A DNA stretch of 57,927 bases from contig PLSV01000384.1 in the NCBI GenBank assembly GCA_003165235.1, positions 2,481 through 60,407 on the forward strand. The letters run 5' to 3'. Position numbers and translations under genes: made by a program. This document shows positions 9,924 through 18,238 of the stretch, in pieces. Position 1 is the stretch's first letter, and the number at the start of each line of letters is the position of its first letter. The notes under the pieces are model-generated. The model was not told the DNA's origin. It searched no databases and saw only the letters and a program-made list of their open reading frames with translations. This DNA comes from Syntrophobacteraceae bacterium. Its GTDB lineage: Bacteria; Desulfobacterota; Syntrophobacteria; Syntrophobacterales; Syntrophobacteraceae.

Positions 9924-11192
9924 ATGAAAACCGATTTGAAGAAACCACCTGCGATGCGAAAATTCACAAAAGCCATTCATGCCGGTGGTCTTGAACACAG
10001 CATATACGGAGAAATATCCGTCCCCATATTTCAAAGCTCGACGTTTGCTTTCCCGAGCGCGGCCGACGGGGCCGCCCGATTTTCCGGAAAGCAGTCCGGA
10101 TACATATACAGCAGGCTCAATAATCCGACTGTAAACGCCCTCGAGGAAAGCGTCGCAGCGCTGGAAGGCGGTTTCGCCGGCGTGGCGGCCGCCACTGGAA
10201 TGGCGGCTGTAAGTTCGGTTTACCTATCCTTTCTGAGCCGGGGAGATCATGTCGTCGCCACCGACTGTCTTTACGGCTCCTCCCGCGTGATTCTTGAAAG
10301 CGAGCTTTCCCGGTATGGAGTGGAAACCACCTTTGTGGACAGCTCGGAGCTGCTGAACATCGAGAAAGCCATGCGTCCGGCGACCAGAATGATTTTCGTG
10401 GAATCGCCCATGAATCCGAGCATGAAAATCACCGACCTGGCCGGGGCGGCGGCGATCGCAAAAAAACACGGCGCCCTTCTGGCAGTAGATAATACTTTCG
10501 CAAGCCCATACCTCCAACGGCCGATTGAGTTTGGCGCCGATATAGTTATCGAAAGCCTGACCAAGTTCATCAACGGTCACGGCGACGTGCTCGGGGGGAT
10601 GGTCGTAACAAAAACCGAAGAACATTACAATCGCGTCAAGAAGATCGTAAGCCTTTTCGGTGGAACGATGGACCCCCACCAGGCATGGCTCATCCTGCGG
10701 GGTTTGCACACTCTGCCCCTCAGGATCGAGAAGGCCCAGGAAAACGCCATGAAGCTGGCGCAGTTTCTCAAAACTCATCCCAAGGTAATCTGGGTAAGCT
10801 ACCCCGGTCTTCCGGACCACCCACAGCATAAGACTGCAAAACGCCAGATGGACGGTTTTGGCTCGATGATTTCATTTGGAGTGCAAAACGGACTTCAGGG
10901 CGGAATAACCTTAATGAACAGCGTGCGGCTGATTACACTGGCGGTATCGCTGGGCGGGGTCGAATCGCTGATTGAACATCCCGCATCGATGACGCATGCT
11001 TCCATTGGGCTGGAAGAAAGGCAGGAGGCAGGAATTGTCGACGAGCTTGTTCGCTTTTCCGTCGGTTGCGAGGATTTCGAAGACCTGCGCGACGACCTCG
11101 ACCAGGCGTTAAACCTGATCGACGGATACAAAATCAAACAACCGGCGCGCCTGCACGCTGAAACTGCGGCGGTCGCTGAGCCAGGCTGCTAG
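9924..11192 (+). CDS. PLP-dependent trans-sulfuration enzyme (methionine gamma-lyase / O-acylhomoserine sulfhydrylase group)
   Basis: A 422-residue Cys/Met metabolism PLP enzyme. It handles sulfur amino acids or homoserine esters in the cytoplasm. Motifs are YIYSRLNNPTVNALEESVAALEGG (N-terminal), the PLP-proximal VDNTFASPYLQRP, and the Schiff-base lysine in SLTKFINGHGDVLGG near residue 210. Where methionine gamma-lyases have Cys in YGCT, this protein reads YGSSR, so a synthase or sulfhydrylase role is as likely as a lyase. The open frame extends back through MITE copy 2, but the ATG at 9924 begins the conserved protein. It faces icd tail to tail. Confidence 0.87.
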   Translation: MKTDLKKPPAMRKFTKAIHAGGLEHSIYGEISVPIFQSSTFAFPSAADGAARFSGKQSGYIYSRLNNPTVNALEESVAALEGGFAGVAAATGMAAVSSVYLSFLSRGDHVVATDCLYGSSRVILESELSRYGVETTFVDSSELLNIEKAMRPATRMIFVESPMNPSMKITDLAGAAAIAKKHGALLAVDNTFASPYLQRPIEFGADIVIESLTKFINGHGDVLGGMVVTKTEEHYNRVKKIVSLFGGTMDPHQAWLILRGLHTLPLRIEKAQENAMKLAQFLKTHPKVIWVSYPGLPDHPQHKTAKRQMDGFGSMISFGVQNGLQGGITLMNSVRLITLAVSLGGVESLIEHPASMTHASIGLEERQEAGIVDELVRFSVGCEDFEDLRDDLDQALNLIDGYKIKQPARLHAETAAVAEPGC

Positions 11193-11262
11193 AAGAGTTT
11201 TGAGTTTCGAGTTTTGAGTAGTAACCAGAAACTCATAACTAATAATTCAAAACTCTTCCATA
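11193..11262. repeat. GAGTTTTGAG-type inverted repeat between convergent genes
   Basis: AGAAGAGTTTTGAG on the left and its near-complement TTCAAAACTCTTCC on the right flank a spacer with further GAGTTT/AAACTC units. The repeat occupies the gap between the trans-sulfuration gene and icd and reaches into the last icd codons. A bidirectional terminator is possible. Related sequences occur at 13380-13452 and 30184-30265. Confidence 0.55.
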
Positions 11263-12488
11263 TGCTCTATTATCGCCTGTCCGAACATGGAACAGCTTAC
11301 CTCTTTTGCGCCCCTCATCTGCCGGGCAAGGTCATAAGTGACAATTTTATCCCTGATTGTCCGCTCGACGGCCTCCCTTACGAGGTCCGCCGCTTCGGTC
11401 CACCCCATGTGCTCAAGCATCATAGCGCCCGAAAGGATCAACGATCCAGGGTTTACTTTGTCCAGACCGGCGTACTTGGGGGCCGTCCCGTGCGTGGCCT
11501 CGAAGACAGCGGCATGGTCCCCGATGTTTGCGCCGGGCGCCATGCCCAATCCGCCCACCTGAGCAGCGAGTGCGTCGGAGAGGTAGTCTCCGTTCAGGTT
11601 GGACGTCGCAATTACGCTGTATTCCTCAGGTCTTAGCAGAACCTGCTGGAACATTGAATCGGTAATTCGCTCCTTAATCACAATTTTGCCTTCGGGGGTC
11701 CTTCCGCCGAACTTCATCTGCACATCGGCTTCGGTGACTGTCCGCTCTCCGAATTCTTCCTGCGCCAGCTCATAGCCCCATTTGCGGAAAGCGCCTTCGG
11801 TGAACTTCATGATATTTCCCTTATGGACCAGGGTGACAGAAGGAAGGCCATGTTGGATTGCATAGGCAATGGAGCGCCGCACAAGCCTTTTGGTCCCCTC
11901 CGGACTGATCGACTTGATCCCGATGCCGGCGCCGGCAGGCAGCGAGACATTAAATTTTTCCTCAAGAAATCGCGCAAGCTTTTTCGCCTCTTCAGATCCC
12001 GATTCCCATTCGATTCCAGCGTAAACGTCCTCAGTGTTTTCCCTGAAAACGGTCATGTTGACTTTTTCGGGATGGCGAACGGGTGAGGGAATGCCGGGAA
12101 AATATTTTACAGGGCGAATGCACGCATAAAGATCGAGGAGCTTTCTGAGCGCTACGTTGACGCTCCTCATGCCGGTCCCTACCGGCGTAGTCAAAGGGCC
12201 TTTTAAGGCAACCATGCATTTTCTGATCAGATCGATTGTCTTTTCCGGCAAAGGGACCCCGGTTTCATCAACGGCCTTTTCGCCCGCGATAAGCTTAAAC
12301 CAGTGGATCTTTCTTTCCCTGGAATACGCTTTTAGAACAGCCGCATCGATTACCGGCCCGGCGGCCGCCCAGATGTCAGGTCCTGTTCCGTCGCCTTCGA
12401 TAAAACCGACGTTTGGATTCGATGGAACATCAATCCTTCCCTGGGCGTCCAGGGTGATCCATTCGCCTGTGAATTCAGTATCCTCCAT
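11247..12488 (-). CDS. icd: NADP-type isocitrate dehydrogenase
   Basis: Oxidative decarboxylation of isocitrate to 2-oxoglutarate in the TCA cycle. The protein is 413 residues, close to the E. coli enzyme. Motifs are [11 protein letters not shown], the substrate loop [23 protein letters not shown] (Ser of the isocitrate site), [39 protein letters not shown], and GTAPKYAG near the cofactor site. The ATG at 12488 is preferred over a GTG at 12494 because the SD (AGGGAG) has the right spacing only for the ATG. It directly follows prmA, with a 12-bp gap. Its last codons lie inside an inverted repeat. Confidence 0.96.
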   Translation of the reverse strand: MEDTEFTGEWITLDAQGRIDVPSNPNVGFIEGDGTGPDIWAAAGPVIDAAVLKAYSRERKIHWFKLIAGEKAVDETGVPLPEKTIDLIRKCMVALKGPLTTPVGTGMRSVNVALRKLLDLYACIRPVKYFPGIPSPVRHPEKVNMTVFRENTEDVYAGIEWESGSEEAKKLARFLEEKFNVSLPAGAGIGIKSISPEGTKRLVRRSIAYAIQHGLPSVTLVHKGNIMKFTEGAFRKWGYELAQEEFGERTVTEADVQMKFGGRTPEGKIVIKERITDSMFQQVLLRPEEYSVIATSNLNGDYLSDALAAQVGGLGMAPGANIGDHAAVFEATHGTAPKYAGLDKVNPGSLILSGAMMLEHMGWTEAADLVREAVERTIRDKIVTYDLARQMRGAKEVSCSMFGQAIIEHMEEF

Positions 12489-12500
12489 GCACACTCCCTT

Positions 12501-13364
12501 TCACTTCCGGAAAGCCAACAGCACCCACTCTCCGGCTGTTTTCGCACCGATCAGCCCAAGGCCTCTTTTTTCGTATTCGGCGCCCACCTCATCGGCCTGT
12601 TCGACCAGAATTCCACTCAGTGCGAGCAGCCCTTCCCCGCGCACTTTAGAGGCGATCGTTTCCGACATTCCGATAAGAGGCTTGGACTCGATATTGGAAA
12701 TTACGACGTCGAACGAGCCGCACACCTCTTCGGGGGTTGCCCACAAGAGACGGATTTTTTCCGACAACCCGTTCAGAATGACATTTTCTTTGGCCACTTC
12801 GATGGCTTCGGGGTCATTGTCGATTCCGACGACCTTGCGGAACCCGAGCAGGGCTGCGCCTATCGCGAGTATCCCCGATCCGGTTCCGAGGTCAAGCAGC
12901 GACATCCGAGCCGGCCCCGGGTCCAATTGCCGGCAACTTTCGAGCCATTCCAGACATAGCCGCGTGCTCTCATGGTGGCCGGTCCCAAAAGCACGCCCCG
13001 GATCGATGCGGATGGTCAGGCGGTCCGGTTCGCCGCGCGCCGCCTCCCAGGTAGGTGATACGAGAAATCGCCTCCCCACCCGCAAAGCCTTGAAATGTTT
13101 TTTCCACGTCCGCGACCAGTCTTCGTCGGGTCTCTCGGAGACGGCAAGACCGACCACACCCTCGTCATGCAGAGTCGGAGCGCTATCGACAATCTGCCGC
13201 AGGCGCTCGTTCTCGTCGGCGAATCGGGCGGAATCCAGATAGATGCGGATGCCGCCCGAAATGTATTCCACACTCACCCCGAAAGCCTCGGCAAACTCCA
13301 CAGCAAGGATGTCGGCAGTTTCAGGCCCGCACGTTACATCAATTTGAGTCCAGTTCTTCGTCAA
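12501..13364 (-). CDS. prmA: ribosomal protein L11 methyltransferase
   Basis: Methylates ribosomal protein L11. The 287-residue protein has the PrmA core: FGTGHHESTRLCLEWL (about 140), motif I LLDLGTGSGILAIGAALLG, VVGIDNDPEAIEVAKEN, and DVVISNIESKPLI, the equivalent of the NPPY-type loop. The start codon is TTG with GGGGAAG upstream. It is co-directional with icd downstream and the RidA-family gene upstream. Confidence 0.9.
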   Translation of the reverse strand: MTKNWTQIDVTCGPETADILAVEFAEAFGVSVEYISGGIRIYLDSARFADENERLRQIVDSAPTLHDEGVVGLAVSERPDEDWSRTWKKHFKALRVGRRFLVSPTWEAARGEPDRLTIRIDPGRAFGTGHHESTRLCLEWLESCRQLDPGPARMSLLDLGTGSGILAIGAALLGFRKVVGIDNDPEAIEVAKENVILNGLSEKIRLLWATPEEVCGSFDVVISNIESKPLIGMSETIASKVRGEGLLALSGILVEQADEVGAEYEKRGLGLIGAKTAGEWVLLAFRK

Positions 13365-13379
13365 TACTTCCCCGATTAT

Positions 13380-13452
13380 GGAAGAGTTTTGAGTTGTTAG
13401 TTATGAGTTTTTAGTTAGTGCTCAAAACTAAAAACTCGAAACTGCAAACTCC
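13380..13452. repeat. GAGTTTTGAG-type inverted repeat
   Basis: GAAGAGTTTTGAG on the left and CTCAAAACTAAAAACTCG with AAACTCCTC on the right form another member of the dispersed GAGTTTT/AAAACTC family. It lies between the RidA-family gene and prmA. It may terminate or attenuate transcription between them. Confidence 0.5.
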
Positions 13453-13842
13453 TCACGCGGCCGAGGCGACCGCTATGCACTTCACTTCGACCATCACGCC
13501 CCTCGGCAGCGCCTTTACCTCCACAACGGCCCTCGCAGGCTTGTGGACCGAAAAATACTCCTCATATACCTTGTTGAAAGCCGCAAACTGCGCAATATCG
13601 GTTATAAAGACGTCCACTGCGATAACTTTGTCCAGTCCCGCCCCCGAGGCGATCAGGATCTGCTTCACGTTCTCCAGTGACCGCCGGGCCTGATCGGAGA
13701 ACCCACCGCTTGCGATTTCCCCCGTTTCAGGGTCTATCGGGATCTGGCCGCTCACGAAAACAAAACCATTGGCGCGGATCGCCTGCGAATAAGGCCCGAT
13801 CGCGGCAGGGGCCTTCACGGTTTGTATCGCCTCCACTCTCAT
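13453..13842 (-). CDS. RidA family enamine/imine deaminase
   Basis: A 129-residue member of the Rid family, which hydrolyses reactive 2-aminoacrylate-type enamines released by PLP enzymes. Family signature: IGPYSQAI near residue 18, GFVFVSGQIPIDPETGEI, and VEVKCIAVA at the C-terminus. The expected conserved Arg sits in a region reading KPARAVVEV. The ATG at 13842 follows GGAGGAGAAA, and the longer frame is not needed. It suits the nearby PLP trans-sulfuration enzyme, whose chemistry can release enamines. Confidence 0.92.
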   Translation of the reverse strand: MRVEAIQTVKAPAAIGPYSQAIRANGFVFVSGQIPIDPETGEIASGGFSDQARRSLENVKQILIASGAGLDKVIAVDVFITDIAQFAAFNKVYEEYFSVHKPARAVVEVKALPRGVMVEVKCIAVASAA

Positions 13843-13860
13843 TTTCTCCTCCTTTCGCAC

Positions 13861-14164
13861 TCCAGAAGTGGTCTTTTGCCGGCAACTTAAAGTAATTCCG
13901 TCTTTTATTCAAATAAATAGCCCTGCATTATGAGATTAAGAATTGAGGGATTCAGGGATTAATTCGTAAATCGCTCAATCCCTCAATCCCTCAATCCCTC
14001 AATTCCTCAATTCCTCATTTCGCCATATGCCCGCTCCCCGGCGCCGAGGTCAAAACTCGCCCGTTGTGTGTTCATAATTATGTATTATAATTAAATAAAT
14101 GCCTCATTTCATCTTGAACGCCTCGTTTCATCTCCACCTTGGAATCGAGTAAATGGGGTAATTA
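13861..14164. other. intergenic region with short tandem CCCTCAAT units
   Basis: About 300 bp without a supported gene. At 13975-14018 there is a short run of CCCTCAAT/TCCTCAAT units, preceded at 13941 by the inverse AATTGAGGGA. The units are too short and adjacent to be CRISPR. They may form a hairpin. A related inverted repeat (AATTCAGGGA and TCCCTGAATT) occurs at 14503-14537. Confidence 0.5.
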
Positions 14165-14479
14165 ATGTATGAAGAAGAGAAGAACATGTTGAAAACTGGG
14201 GAGAAAATTCCACATCGGCGACAGGGTGGGCTTGGAGAGAAGAAAGCTGGCAGACGCGAAGGACCCTTACGGGAAGCGCAGGCTTTCAGGGGGGTAATCG
14301 CAGAGAAAGAGGCGCGCATAAGACGGGAAGAGCCCGAAATGCCCGCCACCCCCTCTAAGATTGTAAGCTCCATAACTGACAGAGCGGGTCACGACTTTTC
14401 CGCATACAAAAAAAGCGCCGTTATCCGGGGCATTCAGAGGCGGATGAGGGCGGATCGAGTGCTAAGCCGGCAGAAGTGA
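14165..14479 (+). pseudogene. remnant of a CheR-type chemotaxis methyltransferase
   Basis: A 104-residue frame whose last 40 residues (SSITDRAGHDFSAYKKSAV, then IRGIQRRMRADRV) match the pattern of the all-alpha N-terminal domain of CheR or CheB-CheR fusions (xxTGHDFSxYKxSTxxRRIxRRM). The frame stops before any catalytic domain and the upstream half is charged and unlike the family. It is read as a decayed fragment. No intact chemotaxis gene is nearby. Confidence 0.45.
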
Positions 14480-14742
14480 CTCAATTATTTCCATCACAAT
14501 TCAGGGATTTAGGAATTTAGGAATTAATCCCTGAATTGCCATATCGCCGGAACTTGTCGTGCAAGCCTGAGAGCATCGCTATGACCTGATTTCAACTCCA
14601 GAATTTGGGCTCATTAAGACCTCACCGAGTTGTCTTGTGGATAGTCTCACCGTAACCTGTTCGAGTTTGCATGCCCTCAGCAGAAAGGACCAGAAGAGTG
14701 GGTTGGAAGAAATGAAGATGCCTGAGAAAATTTGATCGCCCC

Positions 14743-15132
14743 TCAGCCGTTCTTCTCAGTTGCCAGATATTGATCTATGGCCGCGAGCAACTCACGAGAT
14801 TGATCTATAACTTGACGCGCATCCTCTTCGCTGACCGCTTGGACTGCGCCATAATCGCCGACGTTTCTGAGTTCGAATGCGTTGAGAAGGTACCTGTGAA
14901 AACGGCTGTCGAAAGCGCCGGTCTTGACAAACTCTTTTCCGAAGGCAGCCATCACGCCGGAATGCCTGGAAAAGGAAAGTTCACGGGTCAACAGCAAGGC
15001 TTCCACTGCGTAGAACATAGAATAGTAGGCTCTACTTGCCGCGAAACTGAAGTAGCCTTCATTCAGGAGCAGTTCTGCAGCACGGATGCTCTGGAGCGAC
15101 TTATCCAAAAGTTCCCCGACAGCCTCTGTCAT
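14743..15132 (-). CDS. HEPN domain protein of a MNT/HEPN pair (UPF0332-like)
   Basis: A 129-residue, all-helical protein typical of HEPN partners in minimal nucleotidyltransferase toxin-antitoxin pairs. Marks are AELLLNEGYFSFAASRAYYSMFYAVEALL (helices 2-3), SRHSGVMAAFGKEFVK, and ELRNVGDYG near residue 95. The last replaces the RNase RxxxxxH motif with the RxxxDY form of the UPF0332 subgroup. Its start overlaps the nucleotidyltransferase stop by 4 bp (ATGA), so the genes are translationally coupled. The HEPN protein is usually the toxin, but that is family knowledge. Confidence 0.85.
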   Translation of the reverse strand: MTEAVGELLDKSLQSIRAAELLLNEGYFSFAASRAYYSMFYAVEALLLTRELSFSRHSGVMAAFGKEFVKTGAFDSRFHRYLLNAFELRNVGDYGAVQAVSEEDARQVIDQSRELLAAIDQYLATEKNG

Positions 15133-15461
15133 ATCCAGACCCCTTCCTTTCCAGCATTGAGAATAAGGGGGGTCTTCCTGGAATGGAACGTATCAAAATC
15201 CATGAGAACGATCGACAAAACGGTATCGTATTTGAGTGAGAGGTCACAAATTGCCGGGAAGATGCTCTCGCGTTCGGCAAGAGGATCGGCAAGATGGCTC
15301 AGCAACACCAATAAGTCGATATCCGACTCTTCTGTAAAATCCCCGCGGGCATAGGAGCCGAAAAGAACGATCCCCTTCAGGCGATGGGCGTATTGGGCGC
15401 TCAGCAACGCTTTTGCTTCAGCAAGCACCTTATCGATTTTTCGGGGCCGTTTTCTTGCCAT
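15129..15461 (-). CDS. MNT-type nucleotidyltransferase (antitoxin candidate)
   Basis: A 110-residue polymerase-beta-fold protein with the catalytic GSYARGDFTEESDIDLLVLL motif (GSxxRG...SDIDL) near residues 33-52. It ends soon after the core, as minimal nucleotidyltransferases do. In known pairs the MNT protein neutralises the HEPN partner by AMP transfer; here that is inferred. First gene of the two-gene unit. It lies just outside the left end of the tRNA-Pro element. Confidence 0.87.
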   Translation of the reverse strand: MARKRPRKIDKVLAEAKALLSAQYAHRLKGIVLFGSYARGDFTEESDIDLLVLLSHLADPLAERESIFPAICDLSLKYDTVLSIVLMDFDTFHSRKTPLILNAGKEGVWI

Positions 15462-15633
15462 CGGTGTGCTTCACCTTCATAAAAACTTCGTCAACTAATC
15501 GAACCAAGAATAATATAACAGGCAATTCTGCAGAAAATCCATCTGAAACGAAACAGGAGTCAAACCGGCAGTCCGGTAATACCATTCCCAAGGCAGGTTA
15601 TTGCACAGAGGATAAAGGAAAGCAATTTTTCTG

Positions 15634-15658
15634 ATCCGGACGACTGGATTCGAACCAG
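15634..15658 (+). repeat. attL-like direct repeat of the tRNA-Pro 3' end
   Basis: 25 bp matching 21438-21462 with one mismatch. It duplicates the T-arm and acceptor 3' part of tRNA-Pro(CGG). It marks the left junction of an integrated element. With the following TCGTCC it forms a perfect 10-bp stem around the TTCGAAT loop. Confidence 0.85.
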
Positions 15659-15697
15659 TCGTCCCAAGTCTAACCAACTGATTTTATTGGATGCTGT

Positions 15698-15724
15698 TGA
15701 CCCCTGACCCCCAATTGACCCCCC
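15698..15724 (+). repeat. GACCCCTGACCCC repeat near left end
   Basis: TGACCCCTGACCCCC followed by AATTGACCCCCC. It recurs in the same orientation at 21358-21386 with GG for AA. Three tandem TGACCCC-like units suggest a protein-binding array, perhaps integrase arm-type sites. Confidence 0.55.
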
Positions 15725-15911
15725 AAACCAGAGTGATTTAATAAAAGGCTTGACCTGTTGCATTTTATGCACCCGTATTATATACTGACCCGTGTCTCAG
15801 TTCGTGCTCTCAAGCAGAGGCGCTGCCTGGTTCCTCCTTTTTCGTTCTTCAAATGTCCATCCATGTCAATAAAGCGAGAAGGTGAAATGCTTAATTGGAA
15901 AGGAGAAGATC

Positions 15912-16574
15912 ATGAACTGGATTTTGTTCTACTATAATTCACTCCCTGATATGCCAGAAGGATGCAGTCTATTTTCATCAGATATTATGCACAGAGATTT
16001 ACTAATGTGCAACCCTAAAAATACTGGTCATTACAAGTATCCACGCTTTGAGGATTTTTCTTATGACGAAGGCTGCCATCGTAGAGAAGTTAATACTATT
16101 CTGAATAAGCGAGAATCCGAAATCTATGTAATCTTTTACACAAGAAACGTAGATTTATCTAAAAATTCCAGAAACAAGATTGTGGGCTACTTCAAGGTAG
16201 GACAATGCTTTCAAACACCCAAAAGGGGCTTTTTCTCTGCCGATACTGTACTTTTGCCGAAAAATAGGAGTATTCCAATTGACTATAGTTCAATAGGTGT
16301 GCCTGTAAGTTGGGGTAAATCCACCGTAAAACCAGAAATCGACAGGATTCTTCCCGGCCTAATAAACATGAAGGAGTTTGACATATCACTCAGGTATCAG
16401 AAAGAAACACAGAACATAATGAAAATGCTGAAAAGTCCATCTGGAAGAAAGTGGCTTATTGATAATTGCGAAGAATGTACAGTGCAAAGACAGTGCTATT
16501 GGGGCAAAAAGCCCAAGCAATCAAAGAAGAATAAACTACACGAGTTATATTCAAGAGACATTAGCACATGTTAG
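15912..16574 (+). CDS. unrecognised protein with C-terminal Cys cluster, partner of UDG-like gene
   Basis: A 220-residue protein not recognised by family. The ATG at 15912 follows AAGGAGAAGATC; an ATG at 15882 is also possible. Visible features are a mixed alpha/beta N-terminal half; a central segment EIYVIFYTRN then KIVGYFKVGQCF, whose strand pattern recalls PUA/EVE-type barrels (weak); and near the C-terminus DNCEECTVQRQCYWGKK, three closely spaced Cys plus one more that could hold zinc or an iron-sulfur cluster. The C-terminus is lysine-rich. The last 7 bp overlap the UDG-like gene, so the pair is one translational unit. A role in recognising modified DNA is speculation from context. Confidence 0.6.
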   Translation: MNWILFYYNSLPDMPEGCSLFSSDIMHRDLLMCNPKNTGHYKYPRFEDFSYDEGCHRREVNTILNKRESEIYVIFYTRNVDLSKNSRNKIVGYFKVGQCFQTPKRGFFSADTVLLPKNRSIPIDYSSIGVPVSWGKSTVKPEIDRILPGLINMKEFDISLRYQKETQNIMKMLKSPSGRKWLIDNCEECTVQRQCYWGKKPKQSKKNKLHELYSRDISTC

Positions 16575-17185
16575 AAAATCTACTACGCCAATTACATGAA
16601 AGAAGGTCGTCCGATACTGTGTGCAATCAGTATCATGATGTTGGTACCCTTAATAATTTACGGATATATCTTTCATATCTAACACGATTTACATCAGATA
16701 TTCTACTAGTTGGTGAGGCACCGGGTTATAGGGGATGTAGGATAACAGGTATACCGTTTACAAGCGGTGATGTAATAATGACTTCTAAACATGATATGTT
16801 TAAAGACTTTGGTAGCAATATCATATGCTACCCAGTTATGGCTGAACATACCGCAAAAATGTTATGGACTTTCCTAGAAGTTAACAACGCTGTACCAATC
16901 TTATGGAACGCATTTCCCTTCCATCCCCACCAAAGCAGGATACCAACAAGCAACAGGAAACCCAATGTTTCAGAAGTCAGAGAAGGTAATATTTATCTGA
17001 GGCTAATTTACGATTTGTTTAAGCCTAAAACGCTATGCTCTCTTGGTAGAGTAGGTGAGTCAGTATTAAAGGAGATGTTTCCTAATAGAGATATTATGTA
17101 TATACGGCATCCTTCGTACGGTGGAAAGAAAGATTTTATTGAAGGAATGAAAAAAGTGTATAAAAATATCCTGACACCAAGGTAA
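16568..17185 (+). CDS. uracil-DNA glycosylase superfamily protein
   Basis: A 205-residue protein with UDG-fold signatures. Motif A reads ILLVGEAPGYRGCRITGIPFTS (about residues 47-69; GEAPG and G-PFT of family 4/5 enzymes). NAFPFHPH lies in the middle, and a C-terminal RHPSYGG matches the HPS motif of the Leu-loop region. There is no four-Cys iron-sulfur pattern of family 4. The position after GEAPG is Y, R rather than the usual acid, so specificity may differ from plain uracil. It is coupled to the upstream Cys-cluster gene within a mobile island. A DNA-base excision or phage-defence role is an inference. Confidence 0.78.
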   Translation: MLENLLRQLHERRSSDTVCNQYHDVGTLNNLRIYLSYLTRFTSDILLVGEAPGYRGCRITGIPFTSGDVIMTSKHDMFKDFGSNIICYPVMAEHTAKMLWTFLEVNNAVPILWNAFPFHPHQSRIPTSNRKPNVSEVREGNIYLRLIYDLFKPKTLCSLGRVGESVLKEMFPNRDIMYIRHPSYGGKKDFIEGMKKVYKNILTPR

Positions 17186-17505
17186 TATCAATCCTGTCCC
17201 AGTAATTTAGTAGATTATAAAGTGTGTCCCAGGAGCGTTACAATCGTCCAAGTCGTGTATTCAGCCGAAGCCGAAGCGGATGGTGTGTGGGTCGAAGGTT
17301 ACTCATCTGAAATGCGGTGGTGATGGAGATTGGAAGTAGGTTGTCAGCAATTTTGAGATGGTTCAGCGGACAATTCGCAAAAACAGATGGTACGATCAGG
17401 TGTGTGAGTCATCGGTTGTAATTCGGCTCTGGTAGGCTGAGTTATGCCTTCCTGACACGATATCGCCGGTGGCACGGCGAAATTCAAACTTACCTTGCAT
17501 CGTCG
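17186..17505. other. intergenic region inside the element
   Basis: 320 bp between the UDG-like gene and the convergent HUH-type gene. Two copies of TGTCCCAG-like text occur near 17194 and 17225. No supported gene or RNA was seen. It may be decayed sequence. Confidence 0.4.
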
Positions 17506-17889
17506 TCATGACAAGGCTAACCGCAGCGCGTCCTCGGCAGAGTAAATAGTTCGCTTATGGCGGAGTTGTCTGAGAAGTTGCTGGTTAAAGAGCAGAACTT
17601 CCCAAGAATCTGGATTGTTCGCAGCCATATGGCTCTGGATATAGTAGTCGGCTCCAACTTCACTCCTTATTGGCTCCATTGTAGCCATTCCATGCCTCCA
17701 CTCTTTTTCCCATTTGTGGCCGTTCACATCCAATAAAGTTTTTCCGAATCTGTTCTTGCCAAGCATGAGCAGGTGGACATGCGCTTGAGTGTCGGTGGAG
17801 TAGACCACGCCGATATAGGCAATTTGGATAGCCTCCTGCTCGATTAGCGTTATCCTCCATTCAGCAACCCGCTCTGCTACATATTTCAT
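17506..17889 (-). CDS. HUH-type replication/relaxase-like protein, short
   Basis: A 127-residue protein with IAYIGVVYSTDTQAHVHLLMLG (HVH at about 37-39, the HUH metal motif of rolling-circle Rep proteins), a central W...GMATMEPIR segment, and VGADYYIQSHM with adjacent tyrosines where Rep proteins have the nicking Tyr. It lacks a helicase part and is short, so it may be a minimal Rep or a truncated one. It could supply replication or excision-transfer functions to the element. Base composition is nearer the host than that of the UDG pair. Confidence 0.55.
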   Translation of the reverse strand: MKYVAERVAEWRITLIEQEAIQIAYIGVVYSTDTQAHVHLLMLGKNRFGKTLLDVNGHKWEKEWRHGMATMEPIRSEVGADYYIQSHMAANNPDSWEVLLFNQQLLRQLRHKRTIYSAEDALRLALS

Positions 17890-18238
17890 ATTCCTTCTGC
17901 CAGCAAATGTCAGAGTAATAAATCGCTCAAATGGCTAATGGCTTAACTAGGGTGTTCTTTCCATAAATTCTTACCTCCTTATTAATAAGTGGCGATATCA
18001 AAAACATTATTAACGATATACCAAATGTATCACCACATACCAGTTATTAAATGTTTTATTAAATGCTATTTGTTAATTGTTTGTACTTTACAGTGTAAAG
18101 GACAAATGATACACCAATGAGACTAGAGTACATGGCTCCAATCAGTCACACATTATAAAATCTGGTGGCTGGTGTGAGTGACTGTATAAGCAGGTCGCCA
18201 CACCTACTAATACATCGCCATATTCACACCATGTTAGT
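17890..18238. other. AT-rich intergenic region inside the element
   Basis: About 350 bp, very AT-rich, with no supported ORF. It includes possible divergent promoter sequence upstream of the HUH-type gene and could hold an origin. Repeated AAATGTTTTATTAAATGC-like text is present near 18046-18070. Confidence 0.4.

Noticed and set aside
13975-14020. Possible CRISPR array
   Set aside because: Units of about 8 bp in direct contact without spacers and without cas genes; a simple tandem repeat.
15634-15675. Second tRNA gene at the left end of the element
   Set aside because: Only the T-arm and acceptor 3' part are present; no anticodon arm or 5' acceptor strand, so it is an att duplication.
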